Notes under the pieces: model-generated
Databases searched by the model: none
Told to the model about the DNA's origin: nothing
Seen by the model: only the letters and a program-made list of their open reading frames with translations
Assembly: GCF_003286085.1 (NCBI RefSeq)
Contig: NW_020825294.1
Span: 6,076,001-6,140,000 of the forward strand
Reading direction: 5' to 3'
Length of the DNA stretch: 64,000 nt
Origin: Drosophila persimilis
Lineage: Eukaryota > Arthropoda > Insecta > Diptera > Drosophilidae
Position numbers and translations under genes: made by a program
Part shown: positions 1 to 12,944 of the stretch, one piece after another
Layout: each line of letters begins with the position of its first letter
Position numbering within the stretch: position 1 is the first letter of the stretch

Positions 1-49
1 TTCAATTTTCGTATTGTGCCTAAATTCTTCTGAAAATTGAAAAATCAAG

Positions 50-478
50 ATGCAGGGAATTGCGCTGGAGTCCTCTGATGGCGAAGTCTTCGTTGTTGAC
101 GTGAAGGTAGTCAATTTTTCAAAAGTCCTACGCACTATGCTCCAGAGCAGCTGGTTAGTGGACGATGGCAAGCCCGTTGTGCTCTCGAACATTACCGGCG
201 CCATTTTGCGCATGGTGCTGGACTGGATAAAATACCATCAGGACGATCCGCAAGACACAGAGGCTGCGGAGAAGAGCTCGGAGCTGCAGGAATGGGATGC
301 GAACTTCGTCAACGTCGACCAGGATACACTCTTCAAGCTGATTATGGCAGCATATTTTCTGAAAATCGAGGGTCTGGTGGATGTGACCTGCAAGGCTGTG
401 GCCAACAGTATCAAAGGCAAGACTACCGCTGAGCTGCGCGAGATGTTCAACCTCAACGAGAAGAACGCTTCGGCTTGA
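50..478 (+). CDS. Skp1-family protein, C-terminally short
   Basis: Skp1 is the SCF ubiquitin-ligase adaptor that links cullin-1 to F-box proteins in cytoplasm and nucleus. The 142-residue product shows the Skp1 N-terminal BTB/POZ-like fold (QSS/SSD-type start, then ILRMVLDWIKYH near residues 56-67). It also has the DDPQ linker, the WDANFVNVDQDTLF segment (about 83-96), AAYFLKIEGL and the TCKAVANSIKGKT block. Usual Skp1 is about 160 residues and ends in an acidic helix with WCEEK that holds the F-box. Here a TGA stops the frame soon after EMFNLNE, so that helix is missing. Drosophila is known to have several diverged Skp1 paralogs, and this looks like one of them. The ATG at 50 is preceded by an A-rich leader (AAAATCAAG). 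The frame is single-exon within the window. Family assignment is firm; which paralog is unknown. Confidence 0.9.
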   Translation: MQGIALESSDGEVFVVDVKVVNFSKVLRTMLQSSWLVDDGKPVVLSNITGAILRMVLDWIKYHQDDPQDTEAAEKSSELQEWDANFVNVDQDTLFKLIMAAYFLKIEGLVDVTCKAVANSIKGKTTAELREMFNLNEKNASA

Positions 479-1129
479 GTGGCAAAGAAGCGTGAGAAGG
501 GGAACTGCCCCTAAACTTTATTCATGCGACATTCCAAATATTTGTACCCAAGCCTGAACGGGCAAAACCTCAATCACACACAACACTGCGACACTCTCGT
601 ATCAATGGCTTCACATGAATAAATGTTATGTTAATTGCTAATAGCTGTAATAAATTAGACTTTGCTAAATTTACTGCGAAGAGAGATAGCATGATGGACA
701 AAATGCTAAAGTAGTGTTCGTAACCATCTCTAAACAAAATGATGTTTTCCAACACAGCCAACAAGCAAACTTGGCTCTGAAAATTGCAACAGTCGATAAT
801 GTCTGCTACCAACTCTCAATGCATGCTTTTCCCCACAAGGCTATCTGTGTTTTTGCAACTATTCGGTTCGCAAAGTCCAATGATATACAGCCGTAATGCA
901 TTTCAGTTCCCACTTGTCACAATTTTAAATAAACCGCGCTTGGACCCATCGCTCACTGCAATCGATAGGGATGGGGTTTTGGATGGAGAATATTAAATAT
1001 TACATAAATGTTGTTAATATCCGAAAGAGTATAAATGCAACAGCAAAAAATATTACGGAATGTATACTCGGAATAATAAGTGATTAAAACAGAATAAATA
1101 GGCATGCACATAAAATCGCCTTTTATTCA
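479..1129 (+). other. 3' flank of the Skp1-like gene and intergenic DNA
   Basis: Two AATAAA polyadenylation hexamers lie at 618-623 and 649-654, a sensible 3' end for the upstream gene. The first 36 bases after the stop stay open in the same frame until a TAA and resemble the lost Skp1 tail. I see nothing else that I can support as a gene here. Confidence 0.6.
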
Positions 1130-1132
1130 ATG

Positions 1133-1153
1133 TATCGATACGAACTATCGATA
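1133..1153. promoter_or_regulatory. paired DRE (TATCGATA) promoter elements
   Basis: Two exact 8-bp TATCGATA motifs occur at 1133-1140 and 1146-1153, about 160 bp before the BTB start codon. TATCGATA is the DNA replication-related element bound by DREF/BEAF-type factors in Drosophila housekeeping and proliferation promoters. Two copies this close are unlikely by chance. They probably belonged to the promoter of the downstream, now broken, BTB gene. Confidence 0.6.
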
Positions 1154-1309
1154 GATTTTGTCACAGCCAACTTTCCATTGAAGAGTGCCACGAGAAATTG
1201 TGCTTAAAGCTAACGATTTGCTAAAGAAAACGAAAAAAAGTAAGTTAACAGAATGTACGGAATACAAAAACTATATAAATAAACACCACAGATAAATCCA
1301 GGAACGAAA

Positions 1310-2540
1310 ATGAACAGCCAGGCAAGCCACGGATCCTCAACGTCTTCCGGCGCCGCTAAGAGACGCCACAGCGCCGAGCACGAGCCGGTGCACGAGTTTG
1401 GCGAACAAGTCTGGGCTGACCTGAACAGCCTGTGCATGGACGAGCACTTCTCGGACGTGTCTTTCATTGTGGAGGATCAGCGCCTGCCGGCGCACCGCAT
1501 TATTCTAGGAAAGCGCAGTAATTACTTCCGCGACCTACTCTGCGGTGACACGGCCGAGTGCGAGGGACAGATCGGAGTGGATTCGCTGGAGGCATTCAAA
1601 ATAGTCCTGGGCTACCTTTACTCGGGCACTCTGCCCATATCCACACTGGACCAGGAATGCCATCATCCAAGTTCTCGGCCTGGCCAATCGGTTTGGTTTG
1701 CTGGAAGTCGAGTCGGAAATAGCCAAACCCCTGGAGGAGAATCTGGCCGTCAGCAACGTTTTCACAATCCTGAATCATATTCCTGACCTTGAAATGCCTC
1801 GATTTCGTGGACAAACTTACAACACTGTCCAAGTCTTCGCTTGAAGAAGTCCTGCGACGGGACACTTTCTGTGCCAGCGAGCTGGACATATTTCTAGCGG
1901 TAAGGGAATGGTGTCGCAACAAGCCGCGCGCGTTCTTCAAGTCGGTGGTCTCGCTTGTGCGCCTCTCTCTGATGACTGCCGATGATCTCCGTCACTCCAG
2001 CAAAGCTACTCGACGCCATCGAAAAAGCGCTCTGCTCGTAGAAGAGCGTAGAGAGTAGAGTAAGAGAGTAGAAGAGCGATCGGACGCCTGAACGTTTTAA
2101 ATGATGTGACGCTTAAAGCCCTTCTAAACACCAGTCTGGAAATATAGCCATATTCCTTAGACGATCGATCCACTTGGAGACTGTTTGAAGTAGCAACGCC
2201 TGAGTGAGGATTTAACGAGTTGTTCCTTTTCTTTTTCATTTAAATGGATTGCATATTTTTATTTGAACTTTAATTAACTTCTTTGAACGAATTAAATTCT
2301 TATAACTACAGATGAATACACATTTTGTATTAAATATTTTATAGAATTTGTCTTGTTCGATTTCCAAGATCCAATGTTTTATGGAATTGGATGACGAAAC
2401 TCCTGAGCGGAACCCACAAGTTCTCAGAGCTGGCCATCCAGCCAGGATCGGGCAGATCCCTGCCGCAACGGCAACACCCTCTCAGAGGCGACCAAAATAT
2501 CAGGACGATCTGTGGCATCCACAATTTTGAAGGTAAGGTA
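1310..2540 (+). pseudogene. BTB/POZ-BACK (BTBD9-like) pseudogene
   Basis: The 5' part reads a clear BTB domain: FSDVSFIVEDQRLPAHRIIL, then YFRDLL and a LYSGTL-type helix. The frame then breaks. From 1659 the next frame reads AIIQVLGLANRFGLLEVESE and NHIPDLE. From about 1789 a third frame reads a BACK-like stretch (LEEVLRRDTFCASELDIFLA, VREWC). From about 1990 another shift gives VTPAKLLDAIEKALCS and a stop. Order and content match BTBD9-type proteins, which act as substrate adaptors with two C-terminal discoidin-like domains. Weak remnants such as IRTICGIHN near 2500-2525 may be the second discoidin domain. At least three frameshifts plus stops make a functional product very unlikely. The 5' domain is strongly supported; the region after 2060 is a weak call. 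Confidence 0.8.
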
Positions 2541-4448
2541 AAACCGATAGCGCAGAATCATAGACATCATTGCTAATATTGACCATTTTAGTGCTTACGC
2601 AACCCCCAGCCACGCGCTTACTCATCCTCTCCCTCAGACACTCTTCCTGGTGCAGTGTGTGGCATCTGGCGGAAAGGAACCCACATATTGACTGAGCGAC
2701 TGATTACCCAAGAGATTAGATTGGATTCTGGAGAAGGGTATGTTTCCGTCTCTTATATAACCCTGAAAGCGATTGTCTTATATTGAAATTTGTTTCGGAT
2801 GAAATTATCCTTTAAAATGTTACAAAATTCAGTCCATATTTATTTCTCAGCACCTCATTGGACGCTTCTTTGCGCCTTTGAGTCCCTTCTGTAGTCATTT
2901 TGGATTTTGAAACCCTTTTACAAATTGTTGTATGAATGATTTCCCCCGTTTGCTGTCAAAGCGTCCACAATTTCAATTTGCAAGCTCTGCAAGAGTCCCT
3001 GGCTCTGTCCCCAAGTAGAGGAGCAGTCTCCTTTGCGTTCATTATCTGCCTTGTAATGTCTGTTTATTAACAATAACGTATAAAAGAGAAGCGAGATGGA
3101 AAGGAGATGCACAGAGAGGAAGAAAGGAGGAAAGGCAAACGGCAAAGGGAAAGCGCAAATAATGTTTAAACAATTTGTTGTCGTTTCGTTTCATTAAATG
3201 TCTATTTCGCCTCCATGGACCGACCCCGACCCCCCAAGCGGCGCCACGCCCGACACTAACAGTCTATTCCATTCCGCATCTGGACCGGACCGGGCCGGAC
3301 CGGGGGCTGTCATTATAATTTGCAAAAACTCGCGGAGAAAGAGCGCAAAAAAATTAGCAATAAAATGAAAAGCAAAGTGAAATGGCCGCAGGAGCTGGAA
3401 TCACGACAAGAGAGAGTCGAGTCGAGACCACTTGTTGCTGCCGCATTGCTGGTGCTGGTGATGCTGCTGCTGCTGGTGATTTCCTGCGCTGGTGGCAGGG
3501 GCACGGCACTCGCCGAGGCACTCGCTCAGCCACTGCCGACTGACGCTTCCTGGAGCATCCACTTGGCAGTGTCCGTACGCGAAATTATTATTGCTTTGCC
3601 TTCCTTTTCTGGGCAATCTTCATTGTACCCTCAGAAAGATGGGTACTTGGCAACGAGCAGCCACAAGCGAATGGATATAGATATAGATATCCCCTAGTTT
3701 CACAGATATCTGGCATACACCTCCAGCAGGCAGTAGGTAATAAATCTCGATCCTGTTTTTAATAGGAGCAATGAGTCAAGGGAAGGTCTTGGCTAGAACC
3801 ACTTCTAGAAATTCTATTTCTTAATTTTTTTCTTATTTATATTTCAAAGGGTATCCAAAAGTGCGACCTCCAAGGCTGCTGAGCATTTCTGGTTCTTCGG
3901 CTCTGTTCTTTTTGTTTGTAGCGCTGTAAAAATTATTATTTTTATGCTGCCTGGATGGCTAGTCAAGTCGAGACGGGGACAGGGACGGGGACGGAGTCGA
4001 GTCTGTTGCCTGCTTCATGCCACTTGAATGACTCATTAAAAGTGATTTCATTTTAAAACATTTTCCTCGCTGCGGTTCCTGCCTCTGCCGCACCATCATT
4101 GTCCGCTGTCCGCTGTCCGCTGTCCACTGTCCGCTGTTCGCTGCCTTCCTTGGGCTTAGCGCCTTATCAACTGAGAGGCTGAGCCGCTTTTCCGTTTGCT
4201 CCGCTTCAGGTCTCTTTTTCCCTGCCCTCCAACTTCTGGCTGTCATTTAATTTACTTGGAGTTTACTTTTTTAATTCGCTTAGCTACTTTGCCGCCGTAA
4301 ATCCTTGAGAAAAGGACAACGGGAAAAAAGAATAGGACATTTGCCCGGAGATAAGCGCTGTGAGTCACTCAGCAACCTTCCCGTCTCCGGTCTTCCAGTC
4401 CTTCTCTCCGTAATAGGATACAAAATTGCAATGTTGCTGCAGATACAG

Positions 4449-4481
4449 CGGCAGCAGCAGCAGCAGCAGCAGCAACAGCAG
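4449..4481 (+). repeat. CAG trinucleotide tract
   Basis: Seven or more uninterrupted CAG units are followed by CAA and CAG. One frame reads as glutamines in a 72-codon open frame (4305-4523), but nothing else in that frame looks like protein. I treat it as a microsatellite. Confidence 0.8.
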
Positions 4482-5722
4482 GAGCATCAGCTGAACCAGC
4501 TGAAACATCAAGAGCGATGGTAACGGTGGAGCCATCCAGGCCTTCATCCTCTTGGACTTCAGCTTGTTTGGCTTTTGTCAGCCCTTTTTACCTAATTCCC
4601 TAGATTAGCTGCATTATGCGCCACACCGGGCGCATAATAACAGCCCGGCTGGCAGCGGGCCGGGCCGGGCCGGGCCTACCATGCTGCTCATCCCCATCCC
4701 CATCCCCATACTCATCCTGATCCACAGCAGCATCCTAGCCTCACCAGCTGCATATGTGAGTGGGCATAACTTGAGTAACACTACACTGAGCGGAAAGACG
4801 CTCTCTTTCAAACTATTTCCGAATTATCCAACTGAAAAAATGGATCCCAAATTGAGTGGAAATGGAAATCAATATAATTCCACCAATTGGGGATCTGGTT
4901 ATCACTCGTTTCTTGAGCCCAAAAGGCATTATTTCTAATGTTTAGTAAAGGACTTTGTAACGACTTTCGAAGAATTTCTGGTAATTATTCCAGTGTTGAC
5001 CTGGAATTTTCGATTCGAAAATGAATAACATAGAGTCCAAATTGTATCATTCTTAATACCGTGAGATCATGGTTTCAGGGCGTGGATATTATTACGAAAT
5101 CAACTCGTTTTCTGGGCAACTTAAGAAACTTCTTCTCCAACTCCGTTCAGTAATTATTCGCGTTAATTTCGAACTTGAACATTCTCCGAGTGTATGAAAA
5201 TGACGATGATGATGGCTACTACACGATGTTGCAATACCCCTCTGGGCGGTGCAGCCAGTTGCATCGGAATCACACACGAGCACACACACTCCTCGCAGGC
5301 ACACAGATAGCACTCCACGTACTCCACGTATGTGAAGGAGGCTCTGCAGCACTGCACTACTTAAAGTGTCCTACACAGCACATTTGACCGGAGGCCTAGA
5401 GTTGCCATCCATCTGGGCTGCGCTGTACGGGTACTCGCACAGGAACTCACAGTCGCAGTCGCCTCGCTTCGATTCGCTTTCATTAGAGTTGCACGAGCCA
5501 GGGCAGCGGTGGTTGGGTGGTGGCAGCTGTGTGGGTGTTGCTGGTGGGCAATAAATTTCCATTTAGCCATGAACAACAACTAACGGCTTCTGCCGGCGAC
5601 CAGCGACCGGCGACCGCTCAACTCTGGAGCGAGCGACCCGCTATCCCGGCTATCCAAGCCGCCTCTGGGAGCGAATGGAGCTCAATGAAGCGTCACGTGG
5701 AAATGGTTATAATTGCATTCGC

Positions 5723-5746
5723 GCTCTCTCTCTCTCTCTCTCTCTC
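5723..5746. repeat. CT/GA dinucleotide tract
   Basis: A run of about 12 CT units. On the minus strand it is a GAGA tract that could bind GAGA factor, but position alone does not show this. Confidence 0.85.
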
Positions 5747-6222
5747 AGCCCGATTCCTGCCTGCCGCAATCCAACTTGCAACTCAAACTGTCGCTGTCGC
5801 TGACGCTGCCCCGTGCCACAGCGAGGCAATAATTTTGACGCTTGATTGATCAAAGCAGCAGCACCAGCAGCCGTCGTCGTTGTACTACCAATCCCCCATA
5901 CTCCATACACCATACACCATACACCATACCCCATACCCATGCCCATTACCATTCTCCATCCTGAACCTCATTCCCGTGCCACATCCACATGCAACGAGCT
6001 GCTGCTGCCGCTGCCGCTGCTGTTGTTTTTATTGGTTAGTAGCCAAAGTTACAGCACTTTTACACGCTTCTGTTTGTTCGCTTCTCTTTTTTAATGTAGC
6101 GTTCAAAATTTTTATTTTTATTATGCAGCGGATGACTCGCTGATTGGGGAGCGTGGAAGGAGAGTAGCTTTCAGATACAGATACATATGCGCGAGTGTGT
6201 CTAGGAACCAGCAGCTACAACA

Positions 6223-6300
6223 GCTGACTGACTGACAGACGGAGGGACTCCCCGACTGACTGACTGACTGACTGACGGTCTGACTGACTGACGGACAGAC
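6223..6300. repeat. GACT/CTGA tetranucleotide repeat
   Basis: Mostly CTGA units with interruptions by GACAGACGG and related variants across nearly 80 bp. The minus strand translates as VSQSVSQS-type low complexity and is not a gene. Confidence 0.85.
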
Positions 6301-6694
6301 CCCCTGACTTGGCCTGACGGACTGATAGTAAAGACTGCCTGACTTGAGTGTGCAATAAATCAAATTTTAAGTCGCCTTTGAGCAAAGTTAAATTGCAGCC
6401 GGAAGCCCCAAGAGCATTAACCATCATGGTTTATCAATAGTTTGGTTTTTTCCAGCGAACTTTTCGATGCGGGCCCCAAAAGGAAGCCAAAAGCCATAAG
6501 AAAAATTGCAAATTAAACTGTCAGCTGGGGGATATGGAGAAATAGTTGGAAAAACAGTCATTATTAAAGATATTTTTCACTAAATTAACACGAGACGAAA
6601 GCAAACTATATTTATTACATTGCACGCTGAAATATTTGTATATCCTTTACTGGGATAACAATGGGTTTAAGTTTAATGATTGGAAACATTCATT

Positions 6695-6712
6695 TGGTGA
6701 CCCCGACTTGAT
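6695..6712 (+). mobile_element. possible LTR-retrotransposon primer-binding site remnant
   Basis: TGGTGACCCCGACTTGAT starts with TGG, as retroelement primer-binding sites do. From memory it is complementary, with one mismatch, to the 3' end of tRNA-Trp. Two bases upstream lies a CA, as expected at the end of a 5' LTR. No gag or pol reading frame follows, so at most this is a scrap of an old element. Confidence 0.3.
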
Positions 6713-9653
6713 ACAAAAATTAAAGAGAGAAGGCATAACGACCCTACCAAATATATATCCCTGATAATCATCGAGCGTCGAGTCAATGATGTCATTGCAA
6801 TGATCCTTTTTCGATCAATTTTATTCTATAGTCCTATAAAACACATATATATCGAGGGGTATCTAAAGGTTCAACTCCCAAATCTGCCCTTGGTTTTTTG
6901 TTCCCTCATCTAATATTTGATTTTAATACTTTGGTGATTAAATTAATAATTTAATTTGCGCCTTTGTTTGTCCATCCACTAATTTGTTGTGTAAATTTCT
7001 AAATATGCTGCATGAATATTTCATAATTTACCAAACTCATGAAGAATGTTTTTTTATTCTAATTTAATAAAAATGAAAAATGAATGATGAAAATACATGT
7101 AAGGCATATGAATTGCACGAAATACAATCAGTTTAGATTGACAAAATGAACAGCTAAAGTTGAATAAAGGAATATCCCCTCTCAAATTAATAGTAAATCT
7201 AATTTGAACGCAGCATCAAATCGAGCTATAGGTTGCTCTGTTGCAGCTCCCTGCAGGTCCTTAAAAGTTTACCCGCCCGCACTTTGTTTCAATTTACCAA
7301 CACTTCATGTGTGGCTCCGGGTACGAGTCCAGCCGTAATCCCTTTCGAATCGTTGCGGAATTCCTTGGAAAATTCCAACTCTTGTGGACAGTTATGAATG
7401 CCACTTGCAAGTGCATAACAATGCCCCGGCCTGGCCTGGTCTGGCCTGGCCTGGCTCTGGTCTGGCTCTGGTTGCACTCACCAATCAATCCAATTTTCTT
7501 TCGCCCCGACCCATGGACTGAGTGTAGCCCTCTGCAGCTGGAGGAGGAGGGGTACTTGTATCTCTGCGGGTGTTTGTGTGGGGTGCTCGATTCATGTTTG
7601 AATTGGGGACGCCCTTTTTTGGACTCCCCCAAACGACCTGGAACTCTATATCTGCTATTCACTTTTTGGTTCCCTCTCATGTTCCCGCCATAGCAGTCGA
7701 GTCCAGTCCAGTCGTCCTCGTCCTAGTCGCCGTTGTCGTTGTCGTCGTCGTAGCCCAGTTTCAGTTTCAGTTACAGTTCGAAAACAAAGCCACTGGGCAA
7801 TAGTGGCAAACAAAGTGCACGTATCTGCAAGATACACGAGCCACGACGCTGCTGGTGAGGGCCAGAGCGAGAGCGAGGGCAGCAGGGGCCTAAAAAGGCT
7901 GCTGTGGGTGTCGTCGGTGTCGGGAGGCAAATCCGGCATGGATTTTGGCTTAGGCAAATGTTGCTAATAAAACAATTATGCACTACACAGAGCAGGACAG
8001 GCCCCAGCCCCAGAAACGGAAACAATGGCAAAGAGCTTGGGAGCTAGAGATGAGCCCCAGCAGAGAGGAGCATGAGCTGTAGTTATTTTTATCTTTCGAT
8101 GTGGATATGGGCAGTATCTGAGTATGTCCTATGATATAACAGTAGATTTCTGAACACCGCAAGGGCTTGCTGGACGAATATTTGATAGATTCTTGCAGCA
8201 GCCAACAATATGTCAAAGGAGTATACGATTCCTGAAAGTTCTATATAGTTGTTTCTTTAGCAGCTTCTGCAGACCTCACGCGACCATCTCCTGCAGTGAC
8301 CAGCACAAAGTTCGGTGTATCATTGTTGCTGCAGTTGAGCAGGAGCCCATTGTCTGGCCGGCGGCAGTGGCGTGTAACAGTAACTATCCGAGAACAGGAT
8401 CGCATATGTGTGCGCTCCACTATAGGACGGGGACGGGGCCGGGCCCGGGCCCGAAAACTATGCCAAACAATGGCGCCTCAATGCCAGACCAACCACAAAG
8501 CGAAGGCCTCAGCTCGGGCTCTAACCCGGGCTCGAATTCGGGCTTGGGCTTGGGCTCCGTTGCAGCAATACGAGTACGAGTACGAGTATCTGTTCCTGAA
8601 ACTGAGGCTGATGTGAGGCTGAATCAGAGCCTGATGATGACCAACCTCGCCACGTTTTTTTTTGGCCCCATATGGGGGCCTGAGTATGCGAGGATTGTAG
8701 CTGGCAGCTTTTGGCTGGGTGTCGGATAAGTTATAGAACACATCGGAGACAATGGGGGATCACAGTTTTGCTCGGGTGGCGGCGAGAAAAAAACACACAA
8801 AATTTCGTTGTAATGAAACTTGTTCCGTTGCTGTTTTTTTTTTCCTTTTGTTTTTTGTCATCGCTGTGGCTGCTGTAGCTGTTGTTGTTGTTGCATGTAT
8901 CTTTTAGATAATCTTCATTTCTCGTTTGCGGCTAATGGCCTGGCAGTGGCAGCGGCAGCAGCAGCAGCATCAGCACTCGGACTCGCACTCAAGGATATCG
9001 CCGCCTGCCGGAGTCATGCTTTATGGCCATGCTATCTCTGGCAGTGTGGCAGTCTGGCAGTCCAGGGTTCTACCATCTTTTCTCTTTTCGGACTCCTCTG
9101 GTTTTCTTTTTTAAATGGGACACGTTGCGGTCTGTGTGTTGATGAGTGTGGCCCTGGACTAAGTGAGACCCCGAGAAGAGCACAGAGCATCATATCATCA
9201 TCCTGGCCTGCATTTTGGGTCTGGACTTGCCTTTTTGCGGTTTCACATACAGCCAGCCTGCCAGCCATCCAGCCAGCCGCACACTTGTGCATATTTAGAG
9301 ATACTCAAAATGAGATACAAAGATACATTCGGACTTCCTACCATTTTAGCTGTTTTGTTTGATGGGCGGCACACACGACTGCCTGAAAATCATGTGGTAG
9401 GACGACCGACGGAGGCACAAGAATGAGAATGAGAACGAGAACGAGAACTGTGTGTGTTTTCCAGGCCAACTTCCTGGGACCGGGACCCAAAGAATAAGCG
9501 ACTAAAGACTGGGCTGGGCACCACGATGTGTGCCAACTCGCAGGCTGGCCGAGATTTTTTCCCTCTGCATCGAAATTTGAGATATTCGCCTTGATATTAA
9601 TACAAAAGGCCGGGCCAGAGCCAGGGCCCAAGGAGAAGGAGCGGCCTCTCCCA

Positions 9654-9694
9654 TTCCCAGTCCCAGTCCCAGTCCCAGACCCAGACCCAGTCCC
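9654..9694. repeat. CCCAGT/CCCAGA hexamer repeat
   Basis: About six tandem hexamers. The minus strand reads as GLGLGL or GTGTGT low complexity. It is a simple repeat without coding support. Confidence 0.8.
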
Positions 9695-10686
9695 ACTTAC
9701 AGTTAACTTGAAACGCATCTTCTTTCGGTTTGGGCCCGCTTTTTTTGGTCGCGTGGGCGTCTTCTCAAGATTGCTTTTTGCTGGATGATAGCCCGTCTGT
9801 GGAATGTTGTCGAAGCGACTTAACTTCATAATTTTCATGAATTAGCTTTGTCCCAGCCACGAGAGAAGACAATGCAGATGGTTTCTGGTTCAGGGCCGGC
9901 ATCGTTGTTTTTTGTGGGTTTTGAATGTAAGTCAGACGCAGCCGCAGACTCATGGCTTGTTTAAACAGCTAATAAGATTAGATTACGCCAGCTTCTAGAC
10001 TCTTATCCTTTATAGATTGACGACATTTTGTTCACTGAAATGATTGAGAAAATAGCTTGTCTTACATTTCCCAAAGTAAACTCAAAATAAATACAATATT
10101 TTGACTTTAAACCTCTTGTTCCTTATTCCCGAAACCTGGCATTTCTACCCTTAACTTTTTGTATAAATTTACATTATAAGAACCTTCCTCATCCTCAAGT
10201 TCTTCCATTCGAAGTCCCAGTGTCCTAGACCAACCCCCGAAAGCATGGTGTTCTACTGCTACCCTTCGGAATCATCTCAATAGAGTCCTCCATAATCATC
10301 ATATCTTTACTTTAACAGAAAACATTCATTCCCTTACAAAATTATATGCATACTCACTGATGTGCATATTTCTTGCCATAATCTCCTTCTTTGGCTTAAA
10401 ACAATACACCGTTCGGCGGTCATCAATTCTCTTTACTTTCTTCATATTTTGGCGTGTTTCACTTTGATTTAAAAGGCGCCAGTCGACGCCGACTGGATGC
10501 GACATCGAGAATGACACCGGGGCCCCCCCATGATTTTGTATGATAAATATTCAGCTCAAATTACCAAAAGAACTTTCAGAAAAAGGAAAAAAACAGGCGA
10601 AAACTTTTGCTGGAATTCAAATTTGTTGGCGAGTCTCGAGTTTCAGCATTTCGAAATGCAATTGCTCGGTTCGTGTTCAGTTTTTG

Positions 10687-10733
10687 GTGTTGGCTGTTGG
10701 CTCTTGGCTGTTGGCTCTTGGCTGTTGGGTGTT
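10687..10733. repeat. TTGGCTG/TTGGCTC short tandem repeat
   Basis: Alternating TGTTGGC and TCTTGGC units, about seven copies. All three forward frames stay open because the unit is short and lacks stops. Confidence 0.75.
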
Positions 10734-12944
10734 GGTCCTGTCCTGTCCTGGTTGTTCGGCCGTTGTTCTGGACTAACACACAAATTAATGTCACGGCAGG
10801 TGGCTGAAAGGTGAAAGGTGGAGTCCAATTAAAAAACATATTTTTTTAATTGCATTTTTCTCGATGGTGTGTCAGAGCCTGTTATTACCATTGTTCCTGC
10901 CTGCTCCGCAATGGCTGTTGTTTCTCTCTTTCTTGTAATTGGTTTATTGACGGAAAATGAAAAATCAGGCCAATATATACGCTATATGGGTACCTGTATA
11001 TAGAGGGGTATATAATACGAGTTCGAGTTCCAGTTGGAGTATATAATCCACAATGGGCCGTTGCCATATTGCTGTATGGATTGCATATTTGTGCGATGTT
11101 TGCTTAAACTTTTCTGCCCGGCTCAATTAAAAATTGTTTATTTAATTTGCGGCAGTCGCACAATTAAATTTTAATTAAATACATTTTTAATGCATGACAG
11201 GTAATGGAATTGTATGTTAATACTACGCCAAATACTATGCACTGCATTTGATAAATCTGTTAATTGCATCCTGGGCCCTACACATGACACCATCGTCTAG
11301 ACAACAGATTTAATACAATTAAAAGCATACATCATTAGGTGCATTAGGAATATTAAATACTCCGCAACTCAGCGATTTCTATTTCGAGAAAGTACACTTT
11401 ATAGTCCATCTTACTTTAAAGATATAACACTTTCTGCTTAATTTTTATTGATAGATTCAAAATATGTTATATTTTCTCACAAATCAAGTTCCGATTCCCA
11501 ATACAGAACCCAGTAAGTGCTCCCCCAATCTCCTGCCAATTCACACTGACAGATTTTTACCCAAAAAAGATTTAGTAAAGAACCACCACACCCCACCCAA
11601 CCCATTCACCACCAGGCAATAATCTTAAAGAAATGTTAAATCCAGTGGAATAGCCATGACTTGATTAGCAGCTGCCTAGCCCTGCGGCAAATGGGAGATG
11701 CCTCGACCATAAACTATTTGAGTTTTGGCCTAGAGATGGCCAAGCCAGGCTACCCGTAGCCCCATCTGCCTGTCCCCATTGCGGCCCCATTTCACTTTGA
11801 CCCTTTTGGCCCCTGTCTGTCTCTCTCTCTCTCTGTCTCTCTGCCGCTTTTGGCCCGCCTGGTGACTGGCCGAATCCACTTTTGGCTTGACGCAAAGCTC
11901 CCATCATGGCCGAACATTACCAAACATTACAATCCCCCACAGCAGCAGCAAAAACAGCACTGGAGGAGGCACTGGCAGCAGCGTCATTCATTCGGCATGC
12001 AAATGCGCAGATCGAACTGATAATATCATGCCATATACGTTCCAGCCAGTACGTACGGGATGGGACGGGACCTCGCGGGGGGGATGGGATGAATATGCGC
12101 GCATAGTTTTTTCCACTCTTTGCACCCCGGGGATCGCATAGTGGAAGGGTATATCTTTTTACAGTAGTTTGACATCCAAAATGATATGGATATATACTTC
12201 TACCTTTGGTCATCACATAATCAATAGATCTATACCTATTATAGGAACTATTCAATAATATTTCGCTATGAATTTCTTCATTCACATCGATATCCATTAT
12301 CTTTCGTACACAGGATCGGCACATTTTAAGGACTATAATTCCGTAAGTAGAAACATGAAGAAATACATCCAAATATTAGGTATCATCTAGTCTGTACTTC
12401 GAAAGTCCTTCTGCTTGTTGCCATTTCTCCATTTGGTGTGCAAATAGCAGACCAAGAGATGGCGAGGCGAGAAAGCCTAGTCAGATGGTGGGCCAACAAT
12501 GTGGTAGACAAACTTTTGGCAGAACACAGATAGTTTCGCAAATTAAATTGCGCAGACATCAGGCGAGGGTCGGCAGAGGGGAGGGTGTCAGCAAAAGAAG
12601 CGAGGGCGCTGCGAGGGCCAGACAGAATGAGGTCATCATCATGACGGCGTCGACGTCGGCGGCAGTTCAAAACCAAAAAAAAAAACCAATAGGCCAAAAA
12701 CGAAACATGAAAAAACGAAGGATTTGAAACTAAAACATACATTTAACGAGCGGGAACATTGTGAGACACGGCAAGGGCCGCGGCTCTACTTATTTTACCC
12801 GTAGTTTATATTAGGATTAGAGGATATCCCATTCTCCCGATCTACAAGTGAGAGAAAATCAATAGATTGGAACATTTCTTTCCATATTTTGATTGAAAAT
12901 CAAGAGGTGCCCTTTGACTTGAGAGAATTGTGGAATTTGAAAGA

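Larger units (their letters stand above)
2541..9900. other. non-coding stretch with simple repeats
   Basis: No open frame here has family similarity, consistent codon character or splice-site support. The open frames seen fall in low-complexity DNA. Contents are a CAG tract near 4449, CCGGG runs near 3288 and 4660, a CT tract at 5723, CATAC-type repeats near 5895-5945, GACT repeats at 6223-6300, CTGGC runs near 7427, CGAGTA repeats near 8568, and CCCAGT repeats near 9654. A possible retrotransposon primer-binding site is at 6695. Intergenic DNA or a long intron are both possible. Confidence 0.6.

Noticed and set aside
4305..4523. Poly-glutamine mini-protein
   Set aside because: Only the CAG tract is notable; the rest of the frame has no protein character and no splice or promoter support.
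8193..8729. 178-codon open frame in the gene desert
   Set aside because: It consists of simple-sequence runs (GPGPGP, RVRVRV) with open frames on both strands. No domain or splice support.
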